From contig DAIDAS010000481.1 in the NCBI GenBank assembly GCA_027310505.1, forward strand, positions 1 through 6,684: a stretch of DNA of 6,684 nt. The letters are read 5' to 3'. The notes below the pieces were generated by a model. The model was not told the DNA's origin, made no database searches, and saw only the letters and a program-made list of their open reading frames with translations. The translations under genes and the position numbers were made by a program. Position 1 is the stretch's first letter. Every line of letters starts with the position of its first letter. This document shows, one piece after another, positions 1-6,578 of this stretch. The DNA is from a bacterium. Lineage in GTDB: Bacteria; Pseudomonadota; Gammaproteobacteria; Burkholderiales; Methylophilaceae.

Positions 1-795
1 CCGTTCGATGATGTTTTCCTGCAGCACGCGCAGCAGCTTGGCCTGCAACGGCAAGGGCATTTCAGTCAGTTCGTCGAGAAACAGCGTCCCACCATCGGCC
101 ATTTCGAATTTTCCGACACGATCCTTGCTGGCACCGGTAAATGCGCCTTTGACATAACCAAACAGTTCGCTTTCCAGAATGTCGGCGGGAATGGCCGCGC
201 AATTGATCGGTACAAACAGCGCGGATTGACGCGGCGATGCGCGGTGGATGGCGCGCGCCACCAGTTCCTTGCCTGTGCCGGTTTCACCGGTGATGAGCAC
301 GGTAGTCTTGCCCGGCGCGACCTGGCGAATGAGGTCATAGACCTTCTGCATGGGGGCACTGTTACCGACAAATTCGCCCCAGCCTTTTTCTACCTCATGC
401 CGCAGGAAATCGTTCTGCTGGCGCATCTGGCCGGTGGCCAGGATACGGTTGATGGCCAGTTCCAGCGCGTCGACATCGAACGGGCGGATGATGTAATCGC
501 AAGCCCCAAGCTTCATCGCTTCGACCGCACTTTCGATCGTGCCGTAAGCGGTCATAATGATGACCGGCACTTCGTTACCCTGCTCGCGCAATATCCTCAA
601 GAGCTCGGTACCGCTGATGCCGGGCATGCGCAGATCGCTGATGAGCAAGTCTGCAGGAAAGGATTTCATGATCTGCATCGCTTCTTCGCCGTTACCGGCG
701 CAGGCAACCTCGTGCCCCATGCGTTTGAGCATGATCTCCAGAACGCGCTGCATTTTTGCTTCGTCGTCCACTACCAGAACGTGCCGGCGGGTCAT
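1..795 (-). CDS. NtrC-family sigma-54-dependent response regulator (partial, C-terminus beyond left edge)
   Basis: This is a cytoplasmic DNA-binding regulator that, when phosphorylated by its partner kinase, would use ATP hydrolysis to open sigma-54 promoters. The 265 visible residues begin with a receiver domain (about 5-120): acidic pair D10/D11, phospho-acceptor D54 in ISDLRMPG, and T82. The usual receiver lysine is replaced by arginine (R104 in YIIRPF). A linker leads into the AAA+ domain from about 140, with Walker A GETGTGKE (170-177), the sigma-54 contact loop GAFTGA (217-222) and Walker B GGTLFLDE (235-242). The rest of the AAA+ domain and the HTH lie outside the window; a usual family length is about 450 residues. 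The ATG overlaps the kinase stop codon (ATGA), so the pair is translationally coupled. Family identity is seen directly from motifs. The target is inferred: the -24/-12 promoter at 4298-4312 is the obvious local candidate. Confidence 0.96.
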   Translation of the reverse strand, partial: MTRRHVLVVDDEAKMQRVLEIMLKRMGHEVACAGNGEEAMQIMKSFPADLLISDLRMPGISGTELLRILREQGNEVPVIIMTAYGTIESAVEAMKLGACDYIIRPFDVDALELAINRILATGQMRQQNDFLRHEVEKGWGEFVGNSAPMQKVYDLIRQVAPGKTTVLITGETGTGKELVARAIHRASPRQSALFVPINCAAIPADILESELFGYVKGAFTGASKDRVGKFEMADGGTLFLDELTEMPLPLQAKLLRVLQENIIER

Positions 796-2555
796 GAGCG
801 TTCTTTCATCGGTAAAGTAATAGTAAACAATGCACCGCCCAGCATACTCTTGCCGGCATGGATATCCCCGCCATGCGCGGCGATAATCTGCTGCACGACC
901 GCCAGCCCCAACCCGACCCCGCCTTCGCGTTTGGTAAAGAATGGGTCGAACACCCGGGACAATTCTGCTGGCGGAATACCGGGTCCGTCATCCGCGATGT
1001 CAACGATCAGCCGGCCTGCGTCCGTACGCGTGGCAATCGCCACCTGTCCGCCCTGCGGAAGGATCTGCAGCGCGTTGAGCACGAGATTCAGCAGCACCTG
1101 GGTCATCTGCTCGGCATCCACGTCAACCCGATGGAAGGTTTCATCCAGACTGAGGCTGATGCGCACACCCTTCTTATCCGACTGCGCCAGCAGCAGATCG
1201 GCACTATGTCGGATGATATTGTTCATGTCGGCAGGCTGTAATTTGGGCGCGCGCGGCCGGGCACTGTCAAGCAGCGTGGACACCAGCCGGTTGAGTCGTT
1301 CGGTTTCGCTCTCGATAAAACCCGTCAGCTCCTGCGCTTCGCTGCTCAGGCCCGGCTCGCGCGACAACATTTGCGCGGAGGAGCGCAGGATGCCGATAGG
1401 GGTGCGAATCTCGTGCGCCATCACTGCCGCCAGTTCGCCCAGCACAGCCAGCTTGGAGGCCCGCACAAGGTCGGCGCGCGACTGATCGAGATCACGCACC
1501 GTCTGCACGAAGGCTTCGGTCAACTCGCCGACTTCGCCACTCAAGGCATGAGGCACTTCCGGCAACTGTTTGTTGCGCATGAATCGGCGCGTAAAAGCGG
1601 TCAGCGCGGTAATGGGGCGGGCAATCCGGCCAGCCACCAGCATCGAGAATCCGACCGCGAAGGCACTGGTGAGTGCCAACAGCAGCAGGAAAACCATGGC
1701 CATCTGGCGTACCGGAATGAAGGCATGCTGGCTGTTCTCGATCACCAGCGTGGTCCAGTTGAATCCCGGAAACTGCTGGAATCCCGGCGAGCGATCGAAC
1801 CCGACCATCACCTCCTTGAGATGCAGCGGTGCGCCATCGTACGTACCGATGCCACTCTTGCCGCCGCTCAACCAGGAAGAAGGAACCGTCTGCAGCAATG
1901 CCCCGTTGTTGCGCAGTTCAGCGGAAGCGGCAATGATCCTGCCGTCGCGGTCGAGCAGCGCCAGGGCATGCCCGCTCTGCGCCGCCTGATCCAGGATGCG
2001 GTATATCTGCGCCCAGTTGAACATCAAATACAGCTCACCGACCTGCCCGCTGTCGAACATTGAGGGTACTGCGGCGCCGATGGGAAGAACCGCAGCTCCC
2101 TCGGGACCGTCCAGTTGCAACGTTTCCAGCCGGACAGGTGCGTTCGCTTTCCCACTTAAAGTGATGCTCTCCGCTTGATGCCTGATGCTGCCGATGTGTG
2201 CGGGATTGCTGCTGGCGACGACCTTTCCGGCACGATCGGTGCAAAGCAGTTCCAGGTACACATCCTGATAGCCGGATTTCAGCTCCGCCAGGAAGTTCGA
2301 CAGGCGCTTGTCGATATCCTTGATCCGGATATCCTGCGTTACTTCCAACCGACGCCATGTCTGCGCGTTCTGCAGGCGTTCGAACAACATCTTGTCGATG
2401 TCCTGCGAGACCGTTGCCGCCTGGACTTTCAGGCCCTGCTCGATATCGCTGCGCATCGCCTCTCCCGCAACCCGGAATGCCAGATAGGTGAGCAGCATCG
2501 AAGGCAGCAAGCTGACCAGCAGGAAAGCCATCAGCAGTGTTTTGCGTATGGTCAA
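792..2555 (-). CDS. Membrane sensor histidine kinase, partner of the NtrC-family regulator
   Basis: This inner-membrane kinase would autophosphorylate on histidine and pass the phosphate to the overlapping regulator. From the TTG start it has 587 residues: TM1 about 7-27, a long periplasmic sensor of about 250 residues (probably Cache-like, by size and position), TM2 about 286-308, HAMP about 309-360, then HisKA with H381 in AHEIRTP. HATPase_c follows with N-box N490/N494, G1 DDGPG (522-526) and G2 GVGLGLA (546-552). There is no PAS domain or C-terminal receiver. The start is uncertain. The frame is open upstream to 2720, but that stretch overlaps the divergent barrel gene and reads as non-coding. 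The TTG at 2555 gives a typical basic N-terminus (MTIRKTLL) before TM1; ATG at 2531 would give 579 residues and begins directly at TM1. Neither has a good Shine-Dalgarno. Family assignment is firm; the ligand is unknown. Confidence 0.93.
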   Translation of the reverse strand: MTIRKTLLMAFLLVSLLPSMLLTYLAFRVAGEAMRSDIEQGLKVQAATVSQDIDKMLFERLQNAQTWRRLEVTQDIRIKDIDKRLSNFLAELKSGYQDVYLELLCTDRAGKVVASSNPAHIGSIRHQAESITLSGKANAPVRLETLQLDGPEGAAVLPIGAAVPSMFDSGQVGELYLMFNWAQIYRILDQAAQSGHALALLDRDGRIIAASAELRNNGALLQTVPSSWLSGGKSGIGTYDGAPLHLKEVMVGFDRSPGFQQFPGFNWTTLVIENSQHAFIPVRQMAMVFLLLLALTSAFAVGFSMLVAGRIARPITALTAFTRRFMRNKQLPEVPHALSGEVGELTEAFVQTVRDLDQSRADLVRASKLAVLGELAAVMAHEIRTPIGILRSSAQMLSREPGLSSEAQELTGFIESETERLNRLVSTLLDSARPRAPKLQPADMNNIIRHSADLLLAQSDKKGVRISLSLDETFHRVDVDAEQMTQVLLNLVLNALQILPQGGQVAIATRTDAGRLIVDIADDGPGIPPAELSRVFDPFFTKREGGVGLGLAVVQQIIAAHGGDIHAGKSMLGGALFTITLPMKERS

Positions 2556-2628
2556 GGCAAGAAAATCATAGCAAGTGAATGCCCAAGTATATGGCACAAT
2601 CCGCTTTTTTCCATCCCGGGGTTGCATC
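2556..2628. promoter_or_regulatory. Divergent intergenic region between kinase and barrel genes
   Basis: These 73 bases separate the leftward kinase from the rightward barrel gene and must hold promoters for both. On the minus strand TGCTATGAT (an extended -10 pattern, hexamer at 2570-2565) lies just upstream of the TTG start, which would leave almost no leader. On the plus strand CACAAT at 2595-2600 followed by CCGC is a possible -10 element, but no good -35 is seen. A run of six T at 2605-2610 precedes GGGG at 2618-2621, which could serve as the ribosome-binding site for the ATG at 2629. These are weak matches and are offered as candidates only. Confidence 0.35.
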
Positions 2629-3669
2629 ATGTTCCCGCTGAAGAGACTTTTACTCCTGCTGGCGCTGCCATTGCTGTATAGGCCGGCACTGGCGCTGGCG
2701 GAGAATCCACTGGCCGGCACCGACTACCAGCCGGGCAAAGGCTGGCAGATCCCCGGCACCGGGTTCAGGCTGGGCGGTTACGCCAGCGCCGGCATCGAAG
2801 ACGACCGGCGCCAGCGTACGAACATAGGGATCGATGACTTCAGCCTCTTCATTCACTGGGAAAGCGAAGGCAAGCTGCGTCTGTTTTCCGAACTCGATCT
2901 GGAAAACCCATTGGTGTGGGAACAATCGACCGGCCTCACGACCAAACATGCATACCTTGCGCTGGAGCGGCTCTATGCCGACTACCTGTATTCCGAAAAA
3001 CTCAATTTCCGCGCGGGCAAATTCCTCACCCCCATTGGTCGCTGGAATGTCATCCATGCCGCCCCTCTGGTGTGGACTACATCCCGTCCGCTGGTCACCG
3101 AACGCACCTTCCCGACCAATGCTACCGGCGCCACGGCCTATGGCACGCTACCCGTGCTTGGCACCGAAATCGACTATTCGGTATATACCGCCATCGGCAG
3201 CGACTGGCGCCCAGACCCCAAGCTTGACCCATTCGAAGAGGCATACGGGATTCACCTGTCGCTGCCTACATCCAGTCTTGGCGAGTTCGGTGTGTCCTAT
3301 GCCAATTTCGAGCAGAAAGGTTCCGTTGGCGAACGCAAGAATCTCTTGGGAATGGACTATTTCTGGTCGCACGACCGTTATGAAGTCAGTGCCGAACTGG
3401 CCTACCGCTTCTCGGACGAGGGCAGCCATCTGGATGAAAAAGGCTTGTTTATCCAAGGCGTGGCGCCGATTGTCGATCGCTGGTATGCCATCGGGCGCTA
3501 TGAACTCTACGACAAGGCGGGCCCCGCACCCGCAATGAACCTATGGCTGGCAGGACTGGCGATGCGCCTTACGCCTGCCATGGTGCTCAAGGCTGAATTC
3601 AGCCACGCCACCCATAATCGAATCCAGGCGCCCGAGGGATTCTTCGCTTCGTTCGCGATCCTGTTCTGA
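2629..3669 (+). CDS. Outer-membrane beta-barrel (porin-like) protein
   Basis: This 346-residue protein is predicted to sit in the outer membrane. It has a Sec signal peptide (MFPLKR, a leucine-rich core, cleavage after ALA at residue 24). The rest shows alternating polar/aromatic strands such as LRLFSELDLENP and LNFRAGKFLTPIG, short turns, and a C-terminal phenylalanine (ASFAILF), as expected for BAM-assembled barrels. The segment GKFLTPIGRWN followed by PLVWTTSRP resembles porins of the phosphate-selective porin O/P type. It is best called an uncharacterised porin-like protein because no substrate can be read from sequence. The start at 2629 gives a proper signal peptide and has GGGG 7 nt upstream; the in-frame ATG at 2575 would add 18 residues that spoil it. 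The stop overlaps the next gene's ATG by one base, so the two products probably act together. Confidence in the barrel is high; the role is open. Confidence 0.85.
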   Translation: MFPLKRLLLLLALPLLYRPALALAENPLAGTDYQPGKGWQIPGTGFRLGGYASAGIEDDRRQRTNIGIDDFSLFIHWESEGKLRLFSELDLENPLVWEQSTGLTTKHAYLALERLYADYLYSEKLNFRAGKFLTPIGRWNVIHAAPLVWTTSRPLVTERTFPTNATGATAYGTLPVLGTEIDYSVYTAIGSDWRPDPKLDPFEEAYGIHLSLPTSSLGEFGVSYANFEQKGSVGERKNLLGMDYFWSHDRYEVSAELAYRFSDEGSHLDEKGLFIQGVAPIVDRWYAIGRYELYDKAGPAPAMNLWLAGLAMRLTPAMVLKAEFSHATHNRIQAPEGFFASFAILF

Positions 3670-4148
3670 TGCGGCTGACTCTTCCCACACGTTTGCTTGC
3701 GTTATGCCTGCTGCTATGGCCTGTCATGGCTGCGGCGGCGGATGAGCCCATGGCCGTGATCGTGGCACCAGGCCATGCCAAAGGGTTGAGGAAGGAAGAC
3801 CTGACGCTCATCTTCAAGCGCAAGAAACAGTTCTGGAACGACGGCAGCAAAGTGCAACCGGTCAATCTGCCGGCATCCAATCCGCTTCGTCGGGCATTCT
3901 CGCAGGCAGTGCTGGGCGCGAGCCCGGAAGAACTGGAAAAATACTGGAATGACATTTACTTTCACGGCATTTCCCCGCCTTTCGTGCTTTCGTCGGAACA
4001 TGCCGTCATGCATTTCGTCGCCGAGACCCCCGGTGCGATCGGCTACGTGCCTTTCTGCAGCGTGGATGCGCATGTCGAAATCGCCCTGGTAATCAGCGCT
4101 GCCGGACACGTCATCGACGATATCGCATCAGTCACCTGCCCCAAATAA
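3669..4148 (+). CDS. Secreted PstS-like periplasmic binding-domain protein
   Basis: This 159-residue periplasmic protein has a signal peptide (RLLALCLLLWPVMAAAA, cleavage near residue 24). The mature part looks like a single lobe of the PstS/PBP-like fold: LTLIFKRKKQFWNDG (45-59) matches the family's 'L..IF..k...W.dG' segment, followed by PVNLP, LRRAF (73-77), a YWND motif (92-95) and PGAIGYV (121-127). Full PstS proteins are about 320-350 residues, so this is a short stand-alone form. Such proteins are often annotated 'phosphate ABC transporter substrate-binding protein' without any ABC genes nearby, as here. C130 and C157 could form a disulfide. The ATG overlaps the barrel stop (TGATG) and has no clear Shine-Dalgarno, pointing to coupled translation. 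A role in oxyanion capture, or as an accessory to the barrel or the divergent sensor kinase, is inference. Confidence 0.85.
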   Translation: MRLTLPTRLLALCLLLWPVMAAAADEPMAVIVAPGHAKGLRKEDLTLIFKRKKQFWNDGSKVQPVNLPASNPLRRAFSQAVLGASPEELEKYWNDIYFHGISPPFVLSSEHAVMHFVAETPGAIGYVPFCSVDAHVEIALVISAAGHVIDDIASVTCPK

Positions 4149-4200
4149 CCCCGCAAAAATTGTAGTAAAAATTTGCGCAACTCACATTTGTTGCGGGGTT
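4147..4200 (+). terminator. Inverted repeat after the barrel/PstS-like unit, possible terminator
   Basis: AACCCCGCAA (4147-4156) and TTGCGGGGTT (4191-4200) are perfect 10-bp inverted arms. The left arm starts inside the TAA stop codon of the preceding gene. The stem is GC-rich, but the loop is long (34 nt) and only one further T follows, so it is not a classical intrinsic terminator. A shorter alternative pairing, GCAAA (4153-4157) with TTTGC (4172-4176), competes with it. It may end transcription or protect the 3' end of the upstream mRNA. Confidence 0.5.
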
Positions 4201-4350
4201 TCATGATGACGATCCAAGCCGGACAACGCCCTCGAAATAATAGTTAATTCTTTACAAATCACATAGATACAAAAAAATCATGCCCTGATCTGGATTTTGG
4301 CACAGTGCTTGCCATATCCCTTTTGATTCATCATGCGAAAGGGGATCAAC
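4149..4350 (+). promoter_or_regulatory. Regulatory intergenic region upstream of the sigma-54 operon
   Basis: These 202 bases carry no convincing gene. They hold the inverted repeat (to 4200), the perfect palindrome TTGCGCAA (4173-4180), an AT-rich stretch (about 4232-4280), the -24/-12 promoter and the leader. The palindrome lies about 120 bp upstream of the promoter, the distance typical for NtrC-type activator sites, and the AT-rich DNA between could bend, as IHF-bound DNA does in such promoters. A good match to the IHF consensus was not found. The activator-site role is inference. Confidence 0.4.
4298..4312 (+). promoter_or_regulatory. Sigma-54 (RpoN) -24/-12 promoter
   Basis: TGGCACAGTGCTTGC fits the RpoN consensus TGGCAC-N5-TTGC exactly. 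The invariant GG (4299-4300) and GC (4311-4312) are separated by exactly ten bases. Transcription would start near 4324, leaving a leader of about 27 nt that contains the AGGGGA ribosome-binding site (4340-4345) before the ATG at 4351. It is the only intergenic match seen in the window and it points at the hemolysin-family gene. An NtrC-family activator is encoded about 3.5 kb away in the same window, which strengthens the call. Confidence 0.88.
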
Positions 4351-5052
4351 ATGAGCACAACACCGGCCTTGCAGCATGCGGATTTTTTGGCACATTCCGC
4401 AAGCAGCCACGAAGTATCGTCCCTTCATGCCCGACTGGCACAAGTATTCGATCTGCGCGAGCACTGCACCGAAGAGCGCGGCGAAATCGAGGTATTCATC
4501 CAGCAATGTTTCGCTGCTGCACACGGCGCACGTATTGAACATTTCATGCCCCGCCTGCTTAGCCTGTGCACCAAGCGTGGCGACCTGATCGCTGCATTCG
4601 GCCTGCGCGCGGCCTCGAACTCACGCCTGTTTCTCGAAACCTATCTCGATCGCCCCATCGAAGACACCCTGCAATCCAGGCTGGGCGAAGTCGTACGACG
4701 GGAAGACATCATCGAGGTAGGTAACCTTTCCACGCTCTATCCCGGCGCCGCACGCTGGCTGATCGTGGCGCTGACCGCCATGCTGCACGACGAAGGGTAC
4801 AAATGGGTAACCTTTACCGGCACATCAGCGTTGCGGAACGGCTTTGCCCGGCTCGGCCTGCGCCCGGTCGAACTGGGCAGGGCATCGCTGGAACAGCTGC
4901 CTCAATCAGACCGCCACAACTGGGGCAGCTATTACGATCATGCCCCCATGGTCATGGCCGGCGACATCGCCTATGGCTACCATTCGCTGCTGGAACAGCG
5001 CAACCTCGCCGAACTGCTGCGTTCCGGCGTGAACAGTATCGAGGCCGCATGA
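4351..5052 (+). CDS. Thermostable hemolysin family protein (T_hemolysin), probable GNAT-like acyltransferase
   Basis: The 233-residue product matches what I know of the family named after the Vibrio thermostable delta-hemolysin. Characteristic stretches are EVFIQQCFAAAHGARIEHF (47-65), LFLETYLDRPIED (93-105), EVGNLSTLYPG (122-132), WVTFTGTSALRNGFARLGL (152-170) and WGSYYDHAPMVMAGDI (191-206). There is no signal peptide or TM helix, so it looks cytoplasmic and the hemolysin name is probably misleading. The order of a conserved E-V/I-G-N-L strand, a helix, and an 'F..t..LRN.F.RLGL.p' ending resembles GNAT and LuxI-type acyltransferases; that is inference from pattern, not a search. The start at 4351 is chosen over ATG 4333 because AGGGGA lies at a proper distance and the predicted sigma-54 start leaves only about 9 nt before 4333. 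The stop overlaps the ligase ATG (ATGA), suggesting that the two enzymes share a pathway. Confidence 0.85.
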   Translation: MSTTPALQHADFLAHSASSHEVSSLHARLAQVFDLREHCTEERGEIEVFIQQCFAAAHGARIEHFMPRLLSLCTKRGDLIAAFGLRAASNSRLFLETYLDRPIEDTLQSRLGEVVRREDIIEVGNLSTLYPGAARWLIVALTAMLHDEGYKWVTFTGTSALRNGFARLGLRPVELGRASLEQLPQSDRHNWGSYYDHAPMVMAGDIAYGYHSLLEQRNLAELLRSGVNSIEAA

Positions 5053-6578
5053 GCACCATCCTCAAGACGCTGCACCGGACCGCATTAAGCAACCCGGAAC
5101 GGATCGCGCTCCAAGGCGCTCACGAGGGTTTATCCTATGGAGAACTGGATCAGGCCATGGCCGAGGCCGCACATGATCTCAACGCACTGGATATCCGCGT
5201 ACTGGGATTGTTGGCCGATAATGGACTGCCGTGGGCGCTGGCCGATCTTTCGGCACTGGCTGCCAACATCCCACTGGTTCCGTTGCCATTGTTTTTCTCC
5301 CCGCAACAATTGTTGCACGTAATGGGCGATGCCGGCCTGGATGCACTGCTGACCGACCAACCGCAACAGGTCGAAGCCCTGCTGCAGATCGCAGATATCC
5401 GCTTCCATCGTGTCGGCAAATTGTGCGGCCTGCATCTGGTGCGTTTGCAAGGGGTCGGGATAAAAAAACTCCCGCAAGGCACGGCCAAGATCACTTACAC
5501 CTCCGGCACCACTGGCGATCCCAAAGGCGTTTGCCTGAGCCTTGCCCAGATGGAAACCGTCGCCGCTTCCCTACGCGATGCAAGCCAGGCACAAGTCACA
5601 GACCGCCACATTTGCCTGACGCCGCTCTCCACACTGCTGGAAAATCTCGGCGGCCTTTACACGCCGCTTCTGGCCGGGGCCTGCACTTGCCTGCTTCCGC
5701 TGCGACAGGTTGGGCTGAATGGTGCGTCCGGGCTCGATGTCGCCAGCATGTTGCTGGCACTGCATGAATGCGAGGCCAGCAGCGCGATTCTGGCGCCGCA
5801 AATGCTGCAAGCGTTGGTCGCGGCAGGCGAAGGGGGCAGATCGATCTCGCACCGACTGCGCTTCGTCGCCGTCGGTGGCGCCCCGGTATCGCCACGACTG
5901 CTGGAACGCGCACAGCAGCAGGGAATTCCGGTATTCGAAGGTTACGGTCTGTCCGAGTGCGCTTCGGTGGTTGCGCTCAATACGCCGGGCAGCAGCCGTC
6001 CGGGTAGCGTTGGCCGGCCTTTGCCGCACGTTTCAGTCAGCTTTTCCGACGACGGCGAAATCCTGGTAAGCGGCTCAGCTTTCTTAGGCTATCTTGGCCA
6101 GGAGTCGCCATCACAACCCTGGCCAACTGGCGACCTGGGCTATCTGGATAACGAAGGATTCCTGCATCTCACCGGCCGTAGAAAAAGCCAGTTCATCACC
6201 TCTTTCGGCCGCAATGTCGCGCCGGAATGGGTGGAACGCGAAATCACCATGCATCCGGCCATTGCCCAGGTAGCAGTATTCGGCGAAGCCAGGGCATTCA
6301 ACGTCGCGGTGATCGTAATGCGCGCAGGCTTTTCCCATTTGCACGTCAACGCTGCCGTGCAAATGGCCAACCAGACGCTTCCAGACTATGCACGAGTCGC
6401 CTCCTGGGTGCTCGCCACGGAACCCTTCACCCCATCCAACCGACAGCTGACGGCCAATGGCCGATTGAAGCGCGAAGCCATCTCGGCGGCTTATGCCGAG
6501 GCACTCGCATCCCTTTACCAGGAGGAAATCGATGTCGTTTTTTGGGGTATCCGGAAAAAGTTGTGGGTAGACGCCTAA
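5049..6578 (+). CDS. AMP-binding acyl ligase (ANL superfamily, acyl-CoA/acyl-AMP synthetase-like)
   Basis: This 509-residue cytoplasmic enzyme is predicted to activate a carboxylic acid with ATP to an acyl-adenylate, for transfer to CoA, a carrier or directly to a partner. Visible motifs are the A3 P-loop TYTSGTTGDPKGV (149-161), VGGAPVS (275-281), A5 YGLSECAS (299-306), A7 TGDLGYLDNEGFLHLTGR (360-377) with D362, and the hinge/A8 region FGRNVAPEWVE (386-396). At A10 the sequence is LTANGRLKRE (467-476): the usual Gly-Lys is Gly-Arg, with K474 two residues on. It is shorter than bacterial long-chain acyl-CoA synthetases (about 550) but complete in motifs. The ATG overlaps the upstream stop; the longer in-frame start at 4803 lies inside the previous gene and is rejected. 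About the last 11 residues, after VVF (498), are probably encoded by foreign DNA beyond about 6544, so the native C-terminus may be lost. The substrate is not readable. Confidence 0.92.
   Translation: MSTILKTLHRTALSNPERIALQGAHEGLSYGELDQAMAEAAHDLNALDIRVLGLLADNGLPWALADLSALAANIPLVPLPLFFSPQQLLHVMGDAGLDALLTDQPQQVEALLQIADIRFHRVGKLCGLHLVRLQGVGIKKLPQGTAKITYTSGTTGDPKGVCLSLAQMETVAASLRDASQAQVTDRHICLTPLSTLLENLGGLYTPLLAGACTCLLPLRQVGLNGASGLDVASMLLALHECEASSAILAPQMLQALVAAGEGGRSISHRLRFVAVGGAPVSPRLLERAQQQGIPVFEGYGLSECASVVALNTPGSSRPGSVGRPLPHVSVSFSDDGEILVSGSAFLGYLGQESPSQPWPTGDLGYLDNEGFLHLTGRRKSQFITSFGRNVAPEWVEREITMHPAIAQVAVFGEARAFNVAVIVMRAGFSHLHVNAAVQMANQTLPDYARVASWVLATEPFTPSNRQLTANGRLKREAISAAYAEALASLYQEEIDVVFWGIRKKLWVDA
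6532..6570 (+). pseudogene. Decapitated third operon gene: start and ribosome-binding site only
   Basis: A perfect AGGAGG (6520-6525) lies six bases before ATG at 6532, inside the 3' end of the ligase gene in another frame. This matches the overlapping style of this operon. The frame reads MSFFGVSGKSCG and then stops at TAG (6568-6570). Such a strong initiation site with a 12-codon product suggests that the true gene was cut after MSFF, at about 6544. From memory, T_hemolysin/AMP-ligase pairs are often followed by a TenA/heme-oxygenase-like iron-containing redox enzyme and an SDR. A short MSFF-type start would fit the former, but nothing here proves it. Confidence 0.55.

Noticed and set aside
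226..1485. Long plus-strand open frame (419 residues)
   Set aside because: It lies opposite the regulator and kinase genes, whose motifs are unambiguous. It is the GC-driven shadow frame, with low-complexity, Ser/Arg-rich translation.
2592..2605. TGGCACAATCCGC upstream of the barrel gene as a second sigma-54 promoter
   Set aside because: The GG and GC are eight bases apart, not ten, and no TTGC follows. It shares only the TGGCACA half with the good site at 4298.
2556..2720. N-terminal extension of the kinase to an ATG at 2720
   Set aside because: It would overlap the signal peptide region of the divergent barrel gene, and its Ser/Gly-rich sequence looks non-coding. A typical membrane-kinase N-terminus begins at 2555.
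4203..4247. Short frame of 14 codons starting MMTIQAG in the intergenic region
   Set aside because: Its only initiation signal is the 3' arm of the inverted repeat, it is very short, and it lies upstream of the predicted sigma-54 start.
4252..4542. Minus-strand 96-residue frame across the sigma-54 promoter
   Set aside because: It overlaps the promoter and the antisense of the well-supported hemolysin-family gene and has no recognisable features.
4803..5048. Extended ligase start at ATG 4803
   Set aside because: The extra residues are out-of-frame translation of the hemolysin-family gene. The overlapping ATG at 5049 starts a normal ANL N-terminus.
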